From Hysterium pulicare CBS 123377 (Eukaryota > Ascomycota > Dothideomycetes > Hysteriales > Hysteriaceae): a DNA stretch of 64,000 nt. The position numbers and the translations under genes are program-made. The notes below the pieces were generated by a model. That model ran no database searches and was not told the origin of the DNA. It worked only from the letters and a program-made list of their open reading frames with translations. Positions within the stretch are counted from its first letter, which is position 1. The number at the start of each line of letters is the position of its first letter. The stretch is from the NCBI GenBank assembly GCA_000467715.1, contig AJFK01000776.1:1-64000 (forward strand), given 5' to 3'. Of this stretch, positions 1 through 12,300 are shown piece by piece.

Positions 1-864
1 CTCATCTACTTAGGTATCTATACATGCAAAAATGCCTCTGATTTCAATAACCCCACCCATATCCATACCGAGCCCACACCAAAACCCAACCCGGGGAAAT
101 GAATAAAAGCACACAGTGATCTCAAAGTCAAGACTCCTCCCTAATGCCAAACATGCATGCTTGCTGGTAAGAGAAAAAAGGATCAAGTCCCAAGCTGAAT
201 GAGTTGGCGACCCAGGGAATACGAAACAGCTTGTACAAAAACTCCACTCGAATACCAAGAGACATGGAAAACGTGTGCAGCCATTCCAAACCCCGCTTGC
301 TTTGCTTTGCTTTGCTTTTAATGACGACAAAAATGAAATATAAGATGATGCTTCCTCCGAGATAATATGATGATGATGTGTGCAGTCTTCCGTGAACAAC
401 TATCGGCCGCCGTCGTTCCCATGAAACCGTGGACGCACCGTCCAGAATTCGATCCTGTGGGTATCGCCCTAAAGATGCATTACGCACTTGCATCGACATG
501 GAAGGAATATCGCAAGATGATACCCCGCCTTGGTATCCTGCACTCTCAGAAATATTGTGAACTGAACCACGCTATCTTCAACCATTGCCGTTGTTGTCGA
601 GCCAGAACGCTGACATCGCAGAAAGTCCACACCTTTGCTAGATCTGTGAAAGAGATCTACCGAGGCCAAAACATAGTACCACGAGTATGGCACGAAGCGG
701 CATGACATACGCCTCCAATATCCAAGATGCGCAGTGAACGAGCATATGAGCGAAAGGCGAAAGCCGATAGGTGTAATTGTGTTGTCGTATCGACTTTTCA
801 AGCGCGACTGCGAAATCAGAGTACCAGATGCTGTTGTTCGAGCCGGTCAAAGCAGTTCCGCAGC
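1..864. other. Gene-free left edge
   Basis: No frame here resembles a protein I recognise. It is the 3' flank of the nucleotidyltransferase gene that ends at 865, so part of it may be that gene's 3' UTR. The only structure seen is a short pentanucleotide run (TTTGC, three perfect copies plus a partial) at about 296-319 and a GAT-rich stretch near 367. Confidence 0.5.
296..319. repeat. TTTGC microsatellite
   Basis: Three perfect TTTGC units at 301-315, preceded by CTTGC and followed by TTTTA. A simple pentamer microsatellite in non-coding DNA. Confidence 0.7.
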
Positions 865-3800
865 TCATCCGCCTTTTCTGTCCGCTTCGTTCATAGGAAG
901 CGGCTCTCCTTGACTTTTCGTCTCAGTGGACTGCTTTTGATTTGCGTTCTTAGGCTTTTTGGTTCGGCGCTTTTGATTTGATTGTTGCCAGTTGCCAGAT
1001 TGACTTGCTCCCCCCGGACTTGCCTTTGTAGACTTGTCATTAGCTGACGTGTTCTTTTTGTGTTGATTGCCTCGGTTGTTTTCCTTCGGTGCGGACTGTG
1101 GAGATGCGCCTGCAGGCTTCGGTCGAGCGGGTAGCTGTTGGTTTTCCCTCGTATTCATTCCATTCATTCCGTTCACGAGTTGCTGCTTGCTGATGTCACC
1201 CTGGCGGTTAGCTGTAGGAGATGGGGTCCTGGTCTCGAAAACTGGCGAGAGAAGTGGCAATCCAGCAGATTTGATTTCTTGAGGCGGAGCGCGAGGAGCA
1301 TTCAAGGTATCGAGAGGAGCGAGACCATTGGGAAAGGGAGTTCCACGCCACTGCTGCGGTTGTGACCGCGTCGGAGAAACCTCTGTAGCATGGCTTGGGC
1401 TATCCCCATTCAAAAGCCCATAATGGTTCAATAGTGGCTCTGGCAACTGAGGAAATGGTTGTTTGGGACCAGTAGGCACCCGTGATAGACCGCTCGTATC
1501 GGTTGGAGAGGTATCGCTAACTCCATTTGTCATGCTCGACCTCAAGAGCTCAGCTTGATTATGACGCTGCAATAAATCGTCAGCAAACAGTTGCTGTTGA
1601 CGTTGTTCAGGCGTGCTTAGTCGATACTGCTCCGACCCAGGCATGTATATCCCGAGTGCAGACTGATTACTCAAGTCTGTCCCCACCGTCGCACTCGACA
1701 ACGAATCTACGCTCTCACTCATAGCCCTTGACTCGCGTGGTTTCGTGGGGAAGGATCCGTTGGCGATGAGCAAACCATCGTTGTTCGGAGGTTGAGAGGA
1801 ATCAATGCGGTCTTGACGTTGTTGGGCCTTTATCCCAGAAGGCGGAGTAACACCCGTGGAGTAGCTGCGAAGGTGGGATCCAAGAGGGGATGGCGACCGC
1901 GACACACGTCTCAATGCAGTGTTCAAAAGAGGTTGTGTGATCTCTTGAGATACTCGGCGTCGACGTTGAGCCAGCTCGTTGTACGAAGGTATTTGCGGGA
2001 CACTGTAATCCTGAAATTGTGGTCGCATCTGCGGTGATTCCTCTACATAGTAGCCAACATACTCTTTCGGGGTCCCATGATCAGAAGATATCGCAGTCTC
2101 GGGATACGCAGATACCGGACTATAAGGCGGTTCAGTAGAAGTTTGAGAACTTGGAACTTCCTGCGTGGAACGTGCAATCGGATATCCTGCAAAGGCCTGA
2201 GGCTCGAGATAGGGTACAGGAGGGTATCCTTGAAGCACTGATGCAGGGGCAATACCTCGTGCTGGCTGCGACTGCGATCGAATAGAGCCTGTATCACTGG
2301 CTGCCGATGAACGGTGAACCCCTCGACGAAGTCCCGGAATGCTGTTCGTAAGAGAAGGCGACGAAGGGTTTGTTCTGGAGCCATCTTGAGAAGTAGAAGA
2401 AGCCGTTGCTTGCGACGGATCGTAGTACGCTGGGTAGTGATATAGAAACCCTTGTGGTAAAGGCGCCGTTGAAGGAATCATGTCAGGAAGGCGAGGACTC
2501 GATCGCCCGTTCACGAAGGGTGACTTTTGTGGCGAGGCATTTGTACTCTGTCCTCGACTCTGAGCTTGGGCATGGGCTTGAGCTTGAGCGTGGGCATGTG
2601 CCAGAGCCTGAGCCTGTGCGTGCATTTGAGCGGCCTGGAAGTGCTGTGTCTGCTGGGCTCGATGTTGAGCTGCTAGCTGAGCCTTGAGGTTGAGCTGTTG
2701 TGCTTCAAGTAGTTGATACTGATGGAAAAGCTGGTCGTGGAGCTGCTCATTCAGCCCCCGACCAAAATAATTATCTTGGCCCGCACCGATAGGAGGACTA
2801 TGCAAGAACGGCGATCGATTGTTCCCAAAAGATGCTCCACTTGACGCTCTCCTCCCGTAGGCATGGCTTCCCTTCGCATTGAAGTTGGCTCTACCTCCTC
2901 GATGACTCGACCCTCCTCGGCCCCCTCGACCGGCTTGTGAGTTGCTGTGCGTCAAAATTGGCTTGACGGTTGGCGTGGGCTTTTTGAAAATGACCTTCTC
3001 CTCAGGAGGGAATTCGTACTGCTCGCAAGCCTTTTCCAGCTGACCCCCATCCGCAAGGAGATCAAAGGCTTGTCGAATCTCGAGATGGATTCCACGCCAG
3101 GCGAAATCATCTGCAGAGTTACCAAGGTTTCGCACTACACCGAAAGGTTCCTCAACGCAAAGTCGGTTACGGCCCTCTTTTGTGAGACTATCGAGATCCC
3201 ATCCCTTCTCTTTTCTTGTTAAGAGCCGACCGGTCCGAACAGAAATGACACAGTTCTCGTAATCTATCTCATGTCCATAGCGGCGAAAGAAATGGAAAAG
3301 TAGCTGGCCCAGGGTTTCTTTGTTTTCTTTGCCATACCCACAGAGTCTATCCAGATCATCAGCGAACTCGGATCTTACTCCCGTCTCTTCTATTACTTTG
3401 CAATAAGGTAGTTGATGAAGCGATGGGAGTATAGGTGGCTTTCGAGTTTGAAGAAAATTTAGGATCATGCATATCCAAGTGTACGAACTGATGGTACCGC
3501 CAAATGCTACAAGGCATATTAGATGGTGAACAGTAACAGAAGTTAGGTGATGCTTACCAGCGTCATTGAGAATACGCTGTTTGGCCCAATACTTGATGAT
3601 CATGGCCAGAGGGCGGACTCGATCATCAATTTGAACGTAGGTCTTGATCATGCGCGTGTTCTCTAACGCCAAGGTATTATTTACGTTCATATCGCAAGCA
3701 AGCTTAAGCTGCGGATCCCAAATCTTGACAATCGGAACTTTCGCAGAAGGAACGCAAACAACCTTCTCCATGCCGTCTTTACAAGATTAGCGTTAATAAC

Positions 3801-4897
3801 AGTACATTTATGGATGCGAACTCACGCTTCGCAAGAGCTTCGGCGAGCATATGCATGGTTTCAAGCCGATGCATTGGTGTTTGGATACAGATGTCAACTA
3901 GGACGGTTTGGTCAGTGTCAGTCCCGACGAGAACAAAATGTGGTCACTTACCATCAGACTCGCTTGTATACAACAAATTGCCCGACGATCCAAAGACATG
4001 GACTTTAAATTCGTTCCCCGGCCACTCATTGTGGAGGATATTCTCTAACTTCTTAACAAAAGCTGATCGCACCTCTTCGCTTTCCGTCGTAGGCAATAAC
4101 CGGTCATAAAGCTCTCTCATATCCCCGCTCAGTTTGTCATCTTCGTTAGGATCCAAAGCCTTCTTTGGTTCTTCCTTAGCCTTCTCCAGAATATCCGACG
4201 AAGTGTATGGTATTCGTCTCCTCCCAAAAGCTACATTTGTCTCGAACTTGCATCCTTGTCGTGGTTGTGGTTTTCGCAGGGAGGGAAGAAGACCGTTTGC
4301 TTCTGAGGACACTGAACGTGGGGAGTGGCTACCCAGACCGCCATTCGGAGAGGGTGATCTTGATCGCGAGGTAAACTCTCGAGGATATTGGTGCGGTGTA
4401 GAAGGCACTGAATTCGAGTGGTGGGATGCGAACGACGGCCTCTGTCCATATTGATGTGGATTGCAGTCCTCTCTCCTACTCCCCATTGCTGCAGCGGCGT
4501 TCGATGTCATCGGCGAATCGCCACTGTGCACGTTTCTCGAGACCTCCTTATTCCCATCGAGCTTTTGACGCGATTGAGTTGACTTAACAGATTGTTTCTT
4601 CGTAGCGATACGAGTTTGATCCCGATCCGCAGTCGGGCTCTGGAAATGCGGAGACACGTTGACGGTTTGAGGTGGGTAGGCCAGCGAGGATTTATGATGT
4701 AGGTTGTTGAGGTGAACGAGGTGCAGCAGTGGATGCAGCAGAAGGAGAGTGGGTTGCTGTTGTACGTGGTTCCGGGGTGGGCAAAAAGATGCGGCTAATT
4801 GAGAAGAGGCCCGCTGCTCCACAGGACAACTAGTGTGAGTATTCTGCGTATGATAATGATACCTGGAGATTGATTTAAGGTGGCGGGAATCCCCCAT
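865..4897 (-). CDS. Cid1-like non-canonical poly(A)/poly(U) polymerase (PAP/25A-associated family)
   Basis: Terminal nucleotidyltransferase that would add A or U residues to RNA 3' ends. Join on the minus strand: 4897-3952, 3897-3826, 3776-3558, 3506-865, giving 1292 aa. The catalytic fold is seen directly: FGSSGN at about residue 302, then SDVDICI with Asp315 and Asp317, and the third acidic residue in ACDMNVNN (Asp368). A PAP-associated domain follows, with LCVEEPFGVVRN. The N-terminal 290 residues are Ser/Pro-rich. The long C-terminal half is low complexity, with an RGG-like stretch and an Ala/Gln/His-rich tract, as in large fungal Cid13-type proteins. The 3507-3557 intron is 51 nt with no stop, so it reads through in frame; removing it restores the family sequence NDAAFGGT. 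The ATG at 4897 is the first in frame; an upstream exon cannot be excluded. A versus U specificity is not readable. Confidence 0.9.
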
Positions 4898-6721
4898 AAA
4901 CCAGTTCGTACTCGAAGGGTCAAAGTGCGGCAACGGTGATCAAGGAGGGGCTGCCAATGAGGGAACGGCCTGGCGTCGAATAGCAGAGCGCAGAGGGAAG
5001 TGAGTGAAGGCTGAGAATCCTATGTCGGATACTATCTATGTGAAGAGAGGGCGGTTGCAATTCGACGTTGCGAATGTCTTTGGCTTCGTTTCCCCTGTTC
5101 ACAGCGTGTAAAGGCGGAGTAGGTGTGATGCTGAGGCAGAGATGAGCGCTAAACAATGCGGCTGAGTGATGCTGCGATGCCAAAGAGAAGGCCACAGCAA
5201 ACTCTGGGAGGTGGTCGAAGGGTGGAGTGGAGACAAGACAATGTGGTGGTGTTACTTATTGGGACGAGTCCAGCGAAGTGCCCAGGTCGCGGAACAATCG
5301 CTAGTGCAAGAGGGAGGCGGAATGAGTTTCGACGTCTCAAACACACTCCCATTTACCGCTCATTTTAATTTATTAAGCATACCACGAGCCCGCATTTCTG
5401 GTCGTACCGAGCTGACTATGTCGCTCACTAGTTGTGTCCCATCTATGCTTTAAGTCGAGCGCCATGAGTAAACCATCATTGTGTAAGCTCTTGAATGGCA
5501 GCCGCTTGCACGAATACACGCTCACAACTGGATAGCAAACCCCATCAAAGAACCGCCGCGCGAAGCAAACGAACAATGAACGCCCAGACGCCTTGCCCCT
5601 CATTCTATTGTCTCGACACTCTCACCGGGTAACAAGGGGAACAGCCTTTTGAAAATAGATGCTGACCGAATCGCCGCTGAGCAATGCCCGCGAAGGCTGA
5701 GTGAAGCGAAGCTGAGGTGAGGAGAGCACAGAAAGGCAAAAAGTACTGACTGATGGCCTGTTGGGGAGCATCGCCTAGTCTCCCTGCGAAGTAAGTACAT
5801 GTCACCTCCTCAGGGTCCGCCTTGTCCCACACGCCAGGCTACTCTGTCTCCAGACCGTCAGTCCACGGGGGGTGTCATCATTCGTGATTTTCAGAGGATA
5901 GGCCTCCGTCTACCACCGTTTTTTCCACCAGCCTGCAAAGCTAATTCAACCTCTGTATAAAGGCATACAAGCAAGTTGCCATTTTTAAGATTATTTAAAA
6001 GAAGCTTATACGACAGGATTTACCTGGACTTAGGTGGCTTTAGAAGTCCATAGTATGGCTGATAACGACACCCATTGTGGTCAGTACCTGAAGATGGTCA
6101 GGCTCAACTCCAACCCAGTTCCTGCAGCCATGATGGGCTTCCCGTCTTTCCGGCCGCATAGTGGCTGTTGGACCATGCATCAATCTGGGAGATCGTGGGG
6201 AAACGTCTTGCTCAGCCAACCAGGAAATACTGCCGATGCACGGCGGCTGTCAATATTCGTCGTACTGAAAACCCTGAAAACCCTTGGCTGTATAGGCCCA
6301 GAAGGCATCTATACCACATAATACCTTCACAGTCTAAATCGGCTCTGTAGGCGGGCAGTGGCGGTAGGAGCAGAGCCTCCGAGAACGACGAATTATGACA
6401 CCCCTTGTGATGCATTGCAGATTGTGCTAATTTCGTGGAAACTTGTGTCTCCATTGGCTATGACGAATTCCGTGAGCTTCTCAGAATATTCGTTTGATGC
6501 TGCAGAGTATGAGCCTTGGGCGACGAGGTACAGTAACCCAAGAAGACCTCGGGACGTGCTATTACTTCGTATGTACCGGCCGGGAACAGAGACCACAGAT
6601 GCAAGAATGTTCCCGACTCTCCGCCGAGGTCATCCTCAAATATGCGCCGCTTTCTTCCAACATCATCACCTTTTCTTAATCATTACTTGCCTGCGCCTCC
6701 TTACCTCCCAAGTCGAGCACC
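4898..6721. other. Intergenic region between divergent genes
   Basis: This 1.8-kb stretch separates two genes facing away from each other, so it should hold both promoters. No frame is convincing. It contains a 92-bp copy of the isochorismatase 5' end (5452-5543), annotated separately. Confidence 0.5.
5452..5543 (+). pseudogene. Partial duplicate of the isochorismatase 5' exon
   Basis: The segment is nearly identical to 6710-6807, the start region of the isochorismatase gene. It carries the same ATG context, the first codons (MSKP), the donor region and about 60 nt of intron 1. Differences are a 6-nt indel just after the fourth codon and about three A/G substitutions. No downstream exon of the enzyme follows, so this is a broken fragment from a local duplication rather than a working gene. 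Confidence 0.65.
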
Positions 6722-7596
6722 ATGAGTAAACCAACATCCCGACTGTGTAGGCTCTTGAATGGCAACCGCTTGCACGAATACACGCTCACAACTGGATAGC
6801 AAACCCCGCTCTCTTGTACGACTCATTCACGGTTGCCAACTCATGCACAGCTCATAATGTGATAGTATCTGCGACTTGCAGGAGAAATTCAGGCCAGCCA
6901 TCCATGAGTTTCCCAAAGTTCTGGCGACAACTCAGAAGATGCTGAAAGCCAGTATGTTCACGATTCATAATCCATCGAGTCTGGATTTTGGTGTTCTATG
7001 CTGCGACCGACCCTCGCATGGAGCACACCGGAATAGATTCACTGACATCTGCCGAACTCGTAGGCCAGATTCTCCATATCCCCGTTTTTGCAACCACCCA
7101 GAATCGTGCTCGTCTAGGCGAAACGTGCGCCGAATTAGGGCTCGACGCTCCAGGCGGCATTGCAACAGTGGTCCACGCCGATAAGTCGCTGTTCTCCATG
7201 ATGATACCAGAAGTCCGCTCCGCCGTCTCCTCCCTCCCCGGTCCCCTTTCCTGCGTTATCGTTGGTATAGAATCGCATATCTGCGTCACACAAACCACTC
7301 TGGACCTGCTGCGTGAAGGGCATAAAGTTTACATTTTGGCAGACGGAGTCAGCAGCTGCAATAAAGAGGAGGTTCCAATCGCTCTTGCCAGACTGCGGGC
7401 AGAGGGTGCGGTGGTGACCACCAGTGAAAGCTGGATGTACGAGTGCATGGGAGACGCGGGGATTCAAGAGTAAGTAGCATAGACGCCAGCGAAGACCTGA
7501 TTGCTGATTTTGAACAGGTTCCGTGACATCGTAAAGCTGGTGAAGGAGACAAGTCAGAGCACGAAGGATTCACTGCAGACTCTATGTAAGATATAA
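6722..7596 (+). CDS. Isochorismatase-family cysteine hydrolase (ISOC1/2-like)
   Basis: Join 6722-6744, 6866-6951, 7064-7469, 7518-7596, 197 aa, the usual size of the family. The catalytic triad is visible: Asp11 in ICDLQEKF, Lys77 in ADKSLFSM and the nucleophile Cys110 in GIESHICV. Eukaryotic members resemble mammalian ISOC1/2, often mitochondrial or peroxisomal; the substrate is unknown, and true isochorismate hydrolysis should not be assumed. Exons 2-4 are well supported by GTATGT/TAG and GTAAGT/CAG signals and conserved phase. Exon 1 is only 23 nt with an unusual donor (GTGTAG), chosen because it gives an ATG, the right phase and the expected short N-terminus. A stop at 6855 in the exon-2 frame shows that an intron must precede exon 2. 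A partial copy of exon 1 lies at 5452. Confidence 0.85.
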
Positions 7597-8377
7597 GTAG
7601 ACTTGCATAGCCAAAGGAGTAGGCATCTGAACAAGATCTCTCGCAACGTGAAAGGTCCCGGCGGTTATAACGTTCACTCACAACAAGAGCACCAACAGGC
7701 TCAGCTGCCACAATCATCCCGACCCAATAACAAATTCCGATTTGGGCGCAATGCATGGTTGTAATCTGCCGAGGGTAACGGGAAGATCAACTTAATGGAA
7801 CCAGATAATGGGGACCGATAAGCTTGTTTCCACGCCTTCCTAGAATCATCAATACCCACATGTTTGCTTCCTTCAGAGCCCTGTTTGGGAATTGAAGTGA
7901 ATTGGCGCGTGAGTGATGATATACCTAGATACGTCTGCAGTTGGGCTTGGTAAAGTTTAATGATCCTGGAATGATGGCATTGGCAGGCAGATGCAGAGAC
8001 TTCGTTGATGCCGAATCAAAACATCTGAAAAGACCTCGGTGGGAGACACATAGCAAATTCTTTCGTCTAGATAGAATCGTCTGGATAGGAATTACGCTTA
8101 CGGTCGTAGCATCACGTGGTTATCAGTTTTTGGCCCCTTTTGCACGCCAGTACATTTGACCCCCCTTGCGGCCGATTAACACAACTTCAGGTCCTACGAA
8201 GTCCAAATACGAAGCCAATCTTGGCATCAGGTTCCACGCCCTCGATGTCCACGTCTAAGTACAGCAAACGTCTATGTTCAAGATGCATACAGACTCAGCC
8301 ATTCGGCCCTTCAGCCCCCAAAATGACTTAAGCCATCGGCTTCTCACTTCTCTACTCTCTCAGCCGTGTCTGCAGCA
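7597..8377. other. Intergenic, nothing recognised
   Basis: About 780 bp between two plus-strand genes. I see no family signature or RNA gene; it should hold the promoter of the zinc-finger gene. Confidence 0.4.
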
Positions 8378-9279
8378 ATGGATTTCTCAATTCCGGAACA
8401 CGGCTGGGATGAAGTGGAGGTGGACCAATTGGCATCGGTTCCGACTTCTTCTGATCAGCATGACATTGGACGAACTGCTGCCTACAGCAACAGTTCGTTG
8501 TCACTGCAAAGATATCTGGACTCCCTAATAAGTGAAGAAGACGCCTCTCTATCCGACATCGCCGCTGCAGTAGACAAGACATCCAATGATCCGCAAAGCT
8601 CTGGAACACATCCCCTAACCGGCTCCCAATACGCCAGTTCTCAAAAAACATCCACAGGCTCAACCGGTTCCACTGCAAGCCGATCAAGAAGAAAGGGCGA
8701 AGACGATACGAATGGTATCCATAGGACGCAGTCGAGATAGCTCAATAGCTCAAAGACTAGAAAGGAGTGGGGAAGGGGAATCTGGTAATCTTGGATCTTG
8801 AAGCTGCACTTTTTGCAAAAGATAGACGTTTTAAACCACAAAATATGATTGGAAAAGACATGAAAGATCCGTCCACGTCAACCCAACTGTTTGGATGTGG
8901 TGGCGCTGATGATGCCGAACCGGGAGATGCTGATTCAATAGACACTTTACTAGTATTTTGTCCTTTCTGCGTCGAGCGACATCCAACGAGACAGCATTTT
9001 TCTTCCCATCGCAGCTTCACACCCATAGGCCACCTAAAACAGCACTTCGAGCGCGTGCATGGCCTCTTCTCCTCCAACTCTCCGTCAACCACCGATATCG
9101 ATTCCCTCCTAAACAACTGGGCCTGCCCCTTCGCCTCCATGGAAGCAGGCAGTCCCCCGCTTCACTGCGGCTTCTGCGGCTTACGATTTGAAATTTCGGA
9201 AGTACGAGTGGGTCACGTAGAGTGGCATTTCAAAGACGGATGGAAGATTGAGAGTTGGTGGCCAGAACGACTGGGATAA
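8378..9279 (+). CDS. C2H2-type zinc-finger protein, fungal-specific
   Basis: Proposed join 8378-8714, 8822-9279, 264 aa. The N-terminal third is Ser/Asp-rich and disordered, ending in a basic SRSRRKGEDD segment. Two zinc-finger-like units follow: CPFC with HLKQHFERVH, and CGFC with HVEWHF (C-x2-C-x12-H-x3-H). This architecture is common in uncharacterised fungal proteins related to C2H2 regulators; DNA binding is plausible but unproven. The intron (GTATCC...AAAAG, 107 nt) was chosen because the two open stretches are in different frames and this pair keeps phase; the donor is weak. After the stop at 9279, another frame continues as coding-like sequence (DWDNISEEDCERF) to 9331, so the annotated C-terminus may result from a frameshift. 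Confidence 0.55.
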
Positions 9280-10125
9280 TATAAGTGAGGAGGATTGTGA
9301 GAGGTTTAGGTTGAACAAAGGGGATGAGTAGTAACCAAATCTCCCCATCCCAGCACGGAAGCTAATGACAGCAATGTCTAGACATCTCTGGTTCTCATGT
9401 CGCTTCCTCCCCGGCCTCCACTCTCTCTTCACCTCCTTCACAACGCCCTCACCCACCTCACCCACCTCCCCCACCATCCTGATCGAAAAAATGAGAAGCA
9501 ACGTCTGTGGCCGCATCATCACCGAGTACGCAAATTACCCGGCTCGTAATCCAGATCCAAACACGCCGAAGAAGCGCACAACTACCCTAACTGCTATCAA
9601 GACGTCTTCGCCGGGGTCATCTGAAGAAGGCGCATAGAATTTGGACAAGTATAGCGAATTGAAACTGCATCGGCAGATTTTGTTGTTGGAGTATAGTTTT
9701 AATTCTAGAGCGCATCCTGGGTTGAGGTGGTGGATGGATGGTGTGAATAATGCTAAGGTGAGGAAATGGAGATTGGGAAATAGACTTTCCGAAAAGAATG
9801 GTTTAGTTCTTCGGGAGAGGAATCCAACACGATCAAAAGCGATGGTTTGTAAACGTAGATGTAGAGTTTGGGATTTCATGCTTTACTTGCTTAGTCCTAC
9901 GACTCAAGTAAGATTTCCCTAGAGAAAAAGTCGAAGTTAACTGCATCCAGCAGCGAAAAAAAGGTAAGGGTATTTGAAAGAATTCAAAAGCCATTCTGCC
10001 TCCACATTTTTATGCATAGCCTTGAACGCCAAAAAAAGGCCGACCTTCGCCAGATAATGCCCCTTTCCTTCGCTTTCCTATAATAATCATACAAAATCCT
10101 TGTCGGACTCCACCACTTCAACCGA
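9280..10125. other. Intergenic between convergent genes
   Basis: Between the zinc-finger gene and the 3' end of Pfs2. Apart from the out-of-frame coding-like tail to 9331, I recognise nothing. Open frames at 9365-9637 and 9641-9922 have no family signature. Confidence 0.4.
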
Positions 10126-12300
10126 TCACCTAGCAGTTCTGAACTTTCCCCTTTTCATCTCTTGCTTCAAGCTCTCTTGTTGACTAGGCAATGGCGCTCT
10201 CTTCCTAACTCCACCACCATCGCTTCCATTCTGTGATCCACCTCCACCTCCACTTCCACCTCCAGCACTGGCCATCATTCCCGGCAGGCCCCCTGAAGCA
10301 ACATTTGGCGGCGGAGGAGGAAATCCCGGAAATCCAGGCGGGATGAAACCTGGCGGCGGTAGCGGCATACCAGGCGGGAAAGCAAATCCTGGTGGTGGTG
10401 GAGGAAAGTTTGTCGATGAGGCATTGGGCGGTGGGATAGGGGGCGGAGGTAATTTCCCACCAAAAGCTTCTGCTAGTTTGCTGAGATCCATTTTACTGAA
10501 ATCCATGCCTGGGAGAGGGAAGTTCAGGCCTCCAAGACCAGCACCTGGTGCGCCCATCCCGGGAGGAAGAGGAGGAGCGGGTCCAGTGCCGCCGATGCCG
10601 GGGAGTTGGGCGCCACCTGTGCTTGTTCCGTCGCTGGTGGCTGTAATGCCTGGAAGTGAGGGCATGCCGGGGTTCCTGGCTGGCATCTTCTGGTCCTCGA
10701 GGCCTTCGAGCTCGTCCATCTCTTCTTGTTCTTCCTGCTCTCGTTGTTGGCGGCGGCCATCTCTACGGTCATATGTCCCCTGTGCTTCAGCAGCCGCTTG
10801 GCCGATGTGGTAGCGGTCGTTGAAACAGGCTGTGTCTCCAGGTCGCGGTCGTGTCCAGAAACGAGTTACGCGGTCGTTGGAGCCAGATGCGAGGATGTGG
10901 CCTAGAGGATGCCAATCCAAGGTCCAGATCGTGAAGTCGTGAGCATAAAGGATGCTGTGGGCGGGGTAGATCGTTTGGGCGGGTGCATTAGATGGGTCGT
11001 TGCTATCATATGGAGAGAGAGTGGTTGCTACCCCCGGCGGTGGATTTTGTTCGCCTAAGAGATAGTGATTGAGACTCCCATCACCACCGCCAGTAGATAT
11101 AAGATTGCGATGCAGAGGATGCCAGGCCATGGTGATGATGTCCTTTTCGTGCCCCTTGAGGAGCAATACGTCACGCATCATGCGGAGATCAAATATCCTG
11201 GCGGTGGAATCCTTAGCACAAGTGGCCAGGAGCTGTCCATCGGTGGGTTCAAATAGGGTTTTCGATATTGGGTTCTTATGTCCATGCAGTGTCGTAAGAC
11301 AGCGACCGGTTCGCGGATCCCAAAGCTTGACCTGGTGATCCTTCGACCCTGACACAAGTAAACCTTTTGCCGGATGCCAATCTACTGATTTTGCATCCCA
11401 TCCATGTCCTGTTAACGTTGACTCCTCCGTGCCTGTCTGAAAATCCCATATCTTTAGTGTTGCATCGTCGGCACAAGTTACAAACTTGGCGTCTGTCGGA
11501 GCGAAAGCTAACCCTCGAATCGATGCGTCATGGGCTTGAATTTCCTTGAGGTTGTTAAAGTTCGGTGCCCAGAACTTTATGATGCCATTGTGATCCGCCG
11601 ATACTAGCCATTCATCGCTGTGTGAATATGCCGCGGCTCGGATAGCTGCCTCATGAGCTTGCATGATAGTTTCGAAATTGAAACCCATGCCATTCCAAAG
11701 CGTAAACTCTCCACTTGTAGAGCCCGTAAGAAGACGTCTGCCCTCTGGTGTCCATTTCACGACATTTATAGGGTGTTTGATCTTGTTCAGGGACGAATGG
11801 AGGGATTTGGCTGGTATTGATTCAGCGGCACTGGACAATCTGGCTGCAGGCGGTTGCATCTAAAGTAATGTTAGAGAAGCTTGAGGAAATGAAGAGGTGA
11901 CGGCATACATCCACGATATAGCTTGCGCTGGGTCTCTCATTCTCCAGGGTGGGAGGCCCTCTGTACCGCGGGCGCCGGTTGCGCATCCATTGCACCATTG
12001 TTGATCCATAATCTGTGACAGGCCCTATGGGAAATCGCAGATTAGCATCTCTAAGATACCTGCTGATGTTCTCGGTCGAGGGTGCTTTGATGCTGACTGG
12101 CGGACAGTTCCGGCACATGTTTTGAACGGTTGTCGACAGGACGTTGCGTGGATCGCATTACGCTCTCCTGGCTTTAGAAGTAGGCAAACACGTGCGTGAA
12201 CTCATAGTGAAGTAGTAGTAGAGTAGCAAATACTTCACTTACGCTTTGGCCGAGTCCGTTGTCCCTCGTAGGGCTGCCCTGCGTGGAAATCACGCTCCAT
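10126..12300 (-). CDS. pfs2: Polyadenylation factor subunit 2 (WD40, WDR33/Pfs2 family)
   Basis: Subunit of the nuclear cleavage and polyadenylation factor that helps recognise the poly(A) signal of pre-mRNA. Join on the minus strand: 12300-12243, 12024-11909, 11859-10126, 635 aa. The family N-terminus is clear across exons 1-3: [19 protein letters not shown], then [10 protein letters not shown] and [23 protein letters not shown]40 propeller of about seven blades fills residues 75-390 ([69 protein letters not shown]). The C-terminus is Pro/Gly-rich, as in other fungal Pfs2 proteins. Introns are 218 and 49 nt. The ATG at 12300 starts MERDFHAGQ and joins in phase. It is divergent from the HAD phosphatase gene, 266 bp away. 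Confidence 0.95.

Noticed and set aside
11990-12060. Use of the 12118 start (extension ENISRYLRD...) for Pfs2
   Set aside because: That stretch is intron 1; the exon at 12243-12300 joins in phase and gives the conserved RPVTDYGS start.
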